A stretch of 9,969 nucleotides of DNA. Source: Marinibacterium sp039179965. Its GTDB lineage: Bacteria > Pseudomonadota > Alphaproteobacteria > Rhodobacterales > Rhodobacteraceae. The position numbers and the translations under genes are program-made. The first letter of the stretch is position 1; every line of letters begins with the position of its first letter. The notes beneath the pieces were generated by a model. That model made no database searches. It saw only the letters and a program-made list of their open reading frames with translations, and was not told where the DNA came from. Where the stretch lies: NCBI GenBank assembly GCA_039179965.1, contig JBCDEC010000169.1:1-9969 (forward strand), given 5' to 3'. Below are positions 5,590 to 9,969 of the stretch, in pieces.

Positions 5590-6784
5590 AGGTGACCGCC
5601 GCGCGGGTTTTGAAGTCGGGTTGATCCCAGCTGCCTGTGTCCAGAATATCCGCCAGAAGAGCGACCGCAGCGTCAATGTCCTGCGCGTCACTATAGAGCG
5701 GGGTTATCCCGAACCGCATGATATCGGGCGACCGGAAATCGCCGATGACACCACGGGCAATCAGGGCCTGCATCACCGCATAACCGTCGTCGAAATGAAA
5801 GGACACCTGGCTGCCGCGACGGGTCGGATCGCTCGGGCTGGCCAGGCGAAGGGCGGGGCAGGTGCGCGCGACCTCGGCAATGAAGCGTTCGGACAGCGCA
5901 ATCGAGCGCGTGCGCAGGTCAGACAGATCAACCAAGTCCCAGATATCGAGCGCGGCCTCCAGCGCGGCCATTTGCAGCACCGGCGGGGTGCCCACACGCA
6001 TACGGGCAATGCCCGCGCCGGGCCGGTAGCCTGGATCGAAGGCAAACGGGGCGGCATGTCCGAGCCACCCCGCCAGCGCCGGATCGATCCGGTCCGCATA
6101 ACGTGGCGCCACATAGATAAAGGCGGGCGCGCCCGGTCCGGCGTTGATGAATTTATAGGTGCAGCCCACGGCAAAGTCTGCGCCTGCCTCCGCGACATCG
6201 ACGGGCAGGGCCCCCGCCGAATGGGCCAGATCCCACACCGTCACCGCGCCCATCGCATGGGCCTTGCGTGTCACGGCCTCCATGTCATGAAGGCGCCCGG
6301 TCCTGTAATCCACTTCGGTCAGCAGCACGACGGCCACCTCTTCGGTGATGGACGCCGCAACCGCCTCGGGCGCCACGCAACGCAATTCGTATGTGTCACC
6401 GAGCAGCGAGAGCAGCCCCTGCGCCATGTAAAGATCGGACGGAAAATTCCCGGTGTCCGACAGCACCACCCTGCGGTCGGGCCGCAATTGCAGCGCGCCG
6501 GCCAGCGCCTGGTAGACCTTGAGCGACAAGGTGTCGCCCACGACGACGTGGCCAGGTTCTGCTCCGATCAGGCGGGCGATCCGGTCGCCAACGCGTGCGG
6601 GCTGATCCATCCAGCCGGCACGGTTCCAGGCGGTGATCAGCATCTCGCCCCATTCGTTTTCCACTGTCGACTGAACGCGCGCGGCCACGGATCGTGGCAG
6701 CGGCCCCAGCGAATTGCCATCGAGATAGATCACACCCTCGGGCAGCGCAAAGCGCGCCTTGGTTGCGGCAAAATCGGTTTTCAT
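5588..6784 (-). CDS. kynU: Kynureninase
   Basis: PLP-dependent enzyme that splits L-kynurenine to anthranilate and L-alanine (also 3-hydroxykynurenine to 3-hydroxyanthranilate) in tryptophan breakdown or de novo NAD synthesis. The 398-residue protein has the fold-type I layout: substrate-binding start VIYLDGNSLGPLP (18-30), the NFPSDLYM segment (113-120), TEVDYRTG (156-163), WDLAHSAGALPVD (184-196) with Asp185 and His188, the PLP lysine in CTYKFINAGPG (Tyr210, Lys211), and GTPPVLQMAALEAALDI (265-281). Spacing among Asp185, His188, Tyr210 and Lys211 matches Pseudomonas kynureninase as I recall it. On its strand AGGAG (6798-6794) lies 9 nt before the ATG. It runs opposite to pntA and converges on the TetR gene. 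No tryptophan dioxygenase (kynA) or formamidase (kynB) is in view, so the rest of the pathway must lie elsewhere. Confidence 0.95.
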   Translation of the reverse strand: MKTDFAATKARFALPEGVIYLDGNSLGPLPRSVAARVQSTVENEWGEMLITAWNRAGWMDQPARVGDRIARLIGAEPGHVVVGDTLSLKVYQALAGALQLRPDRRVVLSDTGNFPSDLYMAQGLLSLLGDTYELRCVAPEAVAASITEEVAVVLLTEVDYRTGRLHDMEAVTRKAHAMGAVTVWDLAHSAGALPVDVAEAGADFAVGCTYKFINAGPGAPAFIYVAPRYADRIDPALAGWLGHAAPFAFDPGYRPGAGIARMRVGTPPVLQMAALEAALDIWDLVDLSDLRTRSIALSERFIAEVARTCPALRLASPSDPTRRGSQVSFHFDDGYAVMQALIARGVIGDFRSPDIMRFGITPLYSDAQDIDAAVALLADILDTGSWDQPDFKTRAAVT

Positions 6785-7047
6785 AGGCCTGTTCTCCTCG
6801 CCCCGCGGGGTGTGATGGTCCGCACCATGTCATCGTTACCGCTATCGTCGCCCGGGGCGCGCCAAATTGTCCGCAGATTGCCTGCAAAAACGTCACAGAC
6901 CCCGTCGCGGAATGCGATAGTTTCGTATAGGACACTCCCGCGCTGTTGCGCAGCAACCGGCCACGGTCTACCAGACAGAGTCGCGCGCCAAGCACATTTG
7001 AGCGGAACGCTGGCTCGTGAGCGGATCGCATGCAAGGGGGAAATAGA
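6785..7047. promoter_or_regulatory. Divergent kynU-pntA control region
   Basis: 263 bp between divergent starts must hold both promoters. I find no strong -35/-10 pair: TTGCGC (6946-6951) with TACCAG (6969-6974) at 17 nt is a weak pntA candidate. Short dyads are GTTGC-GCA-GCAAC (6945-6957), overlapping that -35, and ATGGT-CCGC-ACCAT near kynU (6824-6837). Any of these might be an operator; none is convincing alone. Confidence 0.3.
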
Positions 7048-8643
7048 GTGAAAATCGGCACACCCAAGGAAGTGTTCGACGGCGAGGCCCGCGTGGCCAT
7101 GACGCCCGACAGTGCCCAGCAATTGCAGAAACTGGGCCATGAGTGCCTGATCGAAAGCGGCGCGGGCGTGGCGGCCGGCTTCTCGGACGCAGCCTACGAA
7201 AAGGCGGGCGTCGAGATCGTCAAGACCGCTGCGCAATTGTTCAAATCGGCCGATATCATTGCCAAGGTCCGGCCTCCCACAGAGACCGAAGCCAAGCGTC
7301 TGAGCCCGTCCAAGACGTTGATTTCGTTCTTTTACCCGGCAAGCAACGAAGAGCTGATGAAGCTGACCGCCGACAAGGGCGCCTCGGTCATCGCGATGGA
7401 CATGGTGCCACGGATCAGTCGCGCCCAGAAGATGGATGCGCTAAGCTCGATGGCCAATATCGCGGGCTACCGCGCGGTGATCGAAGCCGGCAACAACTTT
7501 GGCCGCTTCTTCACGGGCCAGGTGACGGCGGCCGGCAAGGTGCCGCCTGCGAAGGTCCTCGTGGTGGGGGCCGGTGTTGCTGGTCTGGCCGCGATCGGCA
7601 CCTCGACCTCACTGGGCGCCATTACGCTTGCTTTCGACGTGCGCCCGGAAGTGGCCGAGCAGATCGAATCCATGGGCGCCGAGTTCGTCTTTCTCGAATT
7701 CAATGAGGAACAGACCGACGGGGCCGCGACCGGCGGCTACGCCGCACCCTCATCGCCTGAATTCCGCGACGCCCAATTGGCGAAGTTCCGGGAACTGGCG
7801 CCGGACATCGACATTGTCATCACGACGGCCCTGATCCCGAACCGCGATGCGCCGGTGCTCTGGACCAAGGATATGGTCGAGATGATGAAGCCCGGCTCGG
7901 TCATTATCGACCTCGCGGCCGAGCGGGGCGGCAATTGTGAACTGACGGTTCCGGACGAAAAGATCGTCACCGACAATGGCGTCACAATCGTCGGCTACAC
8001 CGACTTTCCAAGCCGGATGGCCCAGCAGAGCTCCACGCTCTATGCCACCAACATTCGTCACATGATGACGGATCTGACGCCGAAGGTGAAAGACGAAGAG
8101 ACCGGAGAAGAGACACGTCAGTACCATCACGACATGGACGACGACGTGATCCGGGGCGCAACGATTGCGCATAAGAAAGAGGTGACCTTCCCGCCGCCGC
8201 CGCCAAAGATTGCGGCGATCGCTGCCCAGCCGAAAGAAAAGCCCAAAGAGAAAACGCCCGAAGAGCTGCGCGCCGAAGAAGAGGCCGCGTTCAAGGAACA
8301 GACCAAGACGCAGGTCATCCTGCTGGCGGTCATGACGGTGCTGATCCTGTTGGTTGGGGCGGTGGCGCCTGCGAGCTTCATGTCGCATTTCATTGTCTTC
8401 GTGCTTTCGGTCTTTGTGGGTTTCCAGGTCATCTGGAACGTCAGCCACTCGCTGCATACGCCGCTCATGGCGGTCACCAACGCGATTTCCTCGATCATCA
8501 TCCTGGGCGCGTTGATCCAGATCGGGTCATCCTCGGCGCTCATCACGATCTTGGCGGCCGTTGGTGTCTTTATGGCCGCGATCAATATCTTCGGCGGTTT
8601 CCTCGTCACACGGCGCATGCTCGCCATGTTCCAGAAATCTTAA
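7048..8643 (+). CDS. pntA: Re/Si-specific NAD(P)(+) transhydrogenase subunit alpha
   Basis: Alpha subunit of the inner-membrane transhydrogenase, which moves hydride from NADH to NADP+ while protons flow in. Domain I (about 1-380) binds NAD(H): MKIGTPKEVFDGEARVAMTP at the start, the RQD loop in RISRAQKMDALSSMANIAGY (Arg125, Gln127, Asp130), the Rossmann turn VVGAGVAGLAA (172-182), and YTDFPSRMAQQSSTLYATN (317-335). A linker (377-420) with five prolines and many Lys/Glu leads to four membrane helices (about 421-440, 445-464, 471-493, 496-520). It is the fused E. coli-like form (510 residues there, 531 here), not the split PntAA/PntAB. The start is GTG 7048, 7 nt after a GGGGG run; an in-frame ATG at 7030 would add MQGGNR, outside the conserved N-terminus. 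pntB follows after 13 nt. Confidence 0.96.
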   Translation: MKIGTPKEVFDGEARVAMTPDSAQQLQKLGHECLIESGAGVAAGFSDAAYEKAGVEIVKTAAQLFKSADIIAKVRPPTETEAKRLSPSKTLISFFYPASNEELMKLTADKGASVIAMDMVPRISRAQKMDALSSMANIAGYRAVIEAGNNFGRFFTGQVTAAGKVPPAKVLVVGAGVAGLAAIGTSTSLGAITLAFDVRPEVAEQIESMGAEFVFLEFNEEQTDGAATGGYAAPSSPEFRDAQLAKFRELAPDIDIVITTALIPNRDAPVLWTKDMVEMMKPGSVIIDLAAERGGNCELTVPDEKIVTDNGVTIVGYTDFPSRMAQQSSTLYATNIRHMMTDLTPKVKDEETGEETRQYHHDMDDDVIRGATIAHKKEVTFPPPPPKIAAIAAQPKEKPKEKTPEELRAEEEAAFKEQTKTQVILLAVMTVLILLVGAVAPASFMSHFIVFVLSVFVGFQVIWNVSHSLHTPLMAVTNAISSIIILGALIQIGSSSALITILAAVGVFMAAINIFGGFLVTRRMLAMFQKS

Positions 8644-8656
8644 GGAGCGGCGGGTT

Positions 8657-9969
8657 ATGGACTTTAGTTTTACTCTGGCAGCCTATGCGGTTGCGGCAGT
8701 GCTCTTCATCCTTTCGCTTGGCGGGCTGAGCGGGCAGGAAAGCGCAAAACGCGCGGTGTGGTACGGGATTGTCGGTATGGCGATTGCCGTACTGGCGACG
8801 CTGATCGGACCCGGTGGCGGGTTGTGGTGGTTCTCTGTCGTGCTGATCGCGCTGGGTGCGATGGTCGGCTATCAGTTGGCCACACGCGTGCAGATGACCC
8901 AGATGCCCGAGCTTGTGGCCATCATGCACTCGCTCGTCGGTCTGGCCGCTGTCTTTGTCGGCTTCAATGCCGACATCATGATCAATCAGATGGGATCGCT
9001 CTTTGCCGAGAATGGCGCGACATTGGGCGCCGTGGCCTCGGACGGGCTGACCGCCGTGGGCCTGCCCAAGGAGATCCTGGCGGATCTGTCGTCCTTTGCC
9101 CAGTTGATTGCCAAGAAGACCGGCGTGGAGATCACCATCCTTCGGGTCGAACTCGTCCTGGGGATCTGGATCGGGGCCGTGACCTTCACCGGGTCCGTTA
9201 TTGCCTATGGCAAACTGGCCGGACGGGTGGATTCGGCCGCCAAGAAACTGCCCGGCGGGCACATGCTGAACGCCGGTGCTGCCGCGCTGTCACTCATTCT
9301 GATGCTGGCCTACCTGGGCGGTGCGGGCAGCTGGACGCTGGTGTTGCTCACGCTTGCGGCGCTCTTCATCGGCTATCACCTGATCATGGGCATTGGCGGC
9401 GCCGATATGCCGGTGGTGGTGTCGATGCTGAACTCCTATTCAGGCTGGGCTGCGGCGGCCATCGGCTTCTCGCTGGGCAATGACCTACTGATCGTGGTCG
9501 GTGCGCTGGTGGGATCCTCGGGTGCGATCCTGTCCTACATCATGTGCAAGGCGATGAACCGCTCCTTTGTGTCGGTGATCCTGGGCGGCTTTGGCGAGAC
9601 CAGCGGGCCGCAGATGGAGGTCGAGGGCGAGATGGTCGAGATCCCCGTTGATGGGGTGGCCGGTGCGCTCAACGATGCTGACAGCGTGATCATCATTCCG
9701 GGCTACGGCATGGCGGTGGCGCAGGCGCAGCAGGCGGTGAGCGAACTGACCCGCAAGCTGCGGGCCAAGGGCAAGGCCGTCCGGTTTGCCATCCATCCCG
9801 TGGCCGGACGTCTGCCGGGTCATATGAACGTGCTTCTGGCCGAGGCCAAGGTGCCTTACGACATCGTGCTGGAGATGGACGAGATCAACGACGACTTCCC
9901 GGAGACCGATGTCGCCATCGTCATTGGCTCCAATGACATCGTGAACCCGGCGGCGCAGGATGATCCGAA
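8657..9969 (+). CDS. pntB: NAD(P) transhydrogenase subunit beta, cut by the window end
   Basis: Beta subunit, partner of PntA: the proton channel plus the NADP(H)-binding domain III. 437 codons are present; judging from the E. coli C-terminus about 60 residues are missing. Nine membrane helices are visible (about 4-24, 34-51, 56-74, 84-103, 163-183, 205-222, 226-245, 255-274, 277-297). His91 in MHSLVGLAAVFVG is the proton-pathway histidine, and GIGGADMPVVVSMLNSYSGW holds Asp250 and Asn259, matching E. coli Asp213 and Asn222. Domain III starts about 335, with GYGMAVAQAQ (349-358) for NADP, HPVAGRLPGHMNVLLAEAKV (380-399), and DEINDDF. Compared with E. coli, about 37 extra residues lie between His91 and Asp250. 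AAGGAG (8642-8647) directly overlaps the pntA stop region and lies 9 nt before ATG 8657, so the two form one operon. Confidence 0.96.
   Translation, partial: MDFSFTLAAYAVAAVLFILSLGGLSGQESAKRAVWYGIVGMAIAVLATLIGPGGGLWWFSVVLIALGAMVGYQLATRVQMTQMPELVAIMHSLVGLAAVFVGFNADIMINQMGSLFAENGATLGAVASDGLTAVGLPKEILADLSSFAQLIAKKTGVEITILRVELVLGIWIGAVTFTGSVIAYGKLAGRVDSAAKKLPGGHMLNAGAAALSLILMLAYLGGAGSWTLVLLTLAALFIGYHLIMGIGGADMPVVVSMLNSYSGWAAAAIGFSLGNDLLIVVGALVGSSGAILSYIMCKAMNRSFVSVILGGFGETSGPQMEVEGEMVEIPVDGVAGALNDADSVIIIPGYGMAVAQAQQAVSELTRKLRAKGKAVRFAIHPVAGRLPGHMNVLLAEAKVPYDIVLEMDEINDDFPETDVAIVIGSNDIVNPAAQDDP

Noticed and set aside
5621..7051. 476-codon plus-strand open frame over kynU
   Set aside because: Antisense shadow of kynureninase, which has every catalytic motif and a good ribosome site.
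8758..9483. 241-codon plus-strand frame inside pntB
   Set aside because: Out-of-frame reading of pntB, rich in Arg, Asp and Gly and without membrane helices.
1..9969. CRISPR arrays, tRNA or rRNA genes, insertion sequences, phage or defence genes
   Set aside because: Looked for repeats, inverted ends, integrase or transposase patterns and tRNA-like folds; none is supported in the window.

Overview
The window reads as an ordinary chromosomal stretch of a high-GC alphaproteobacterium, most likely a Rhodobacterales (Roseobacter-type) bacterium. Supporting this are the overall base and codon use, a one-piece PntA next to a long PntB, a malate synthase of the G type, and an AT-rich pair of palindromes of a kind I recall as common between genes in that group. 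No taxonomic marker gene is present, so the assignment is inference.

Layout. 1-1179: a two-gene cassette with overlapping ends, a small VOC (glyoxalase-fold) protein followed by an HTH-WYL regulator, preceded by three TGACAG half-sites set exactly 10 bp apart. 1223-1384: a 53-codon DUF2256 zinc-ribbon-like gene. 1470-3614: malate synthase G (glcB) with its own likely promoter. 3615-4103: a 489-bp stretch without a protein gene. It holds a minus-strand promoter-like sequence followed by a hairpin whose loop would read CCUCCUCC, a candidate small RNA, and further on a good plus-strand promoter for the next gene. 4104-4880: a class I glutamine-amidotransferase-like hydrolase of the PuuD/peptidase C26 family. 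4963-5544: a TetR-family regulator without a visible Shine-Dalgarno site. 5543-5589: two perfect palindromes at the convergent junction, each overlapping the stop codon of a flanking gene. 5588-6784 (minus): kynureninase (kynU). 7048 to the right edge: pntA and pntB, the proton-translocating NAD(P) transhydrogenase; pntB is cut by the window end.

The genes do not form one pathway. glcB feeds glyoxylate and acetyl-CoA into malate, the PuuD-like enzyme would release GABA from polyamine breakdown, KynU makes anthranilate from kynurenine, and PntAB makes NADPH at the cost of the proton gradient. All are central or amino-acid/amine metabolism. I see no mobile element, CRISPR array, tRNA, rRNA or defence cluster. 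The least explained parts are the noncoding ones: the TGACAG array, the 489-bp gap with the possible small RNA, and the palindromes at 5543-5589.
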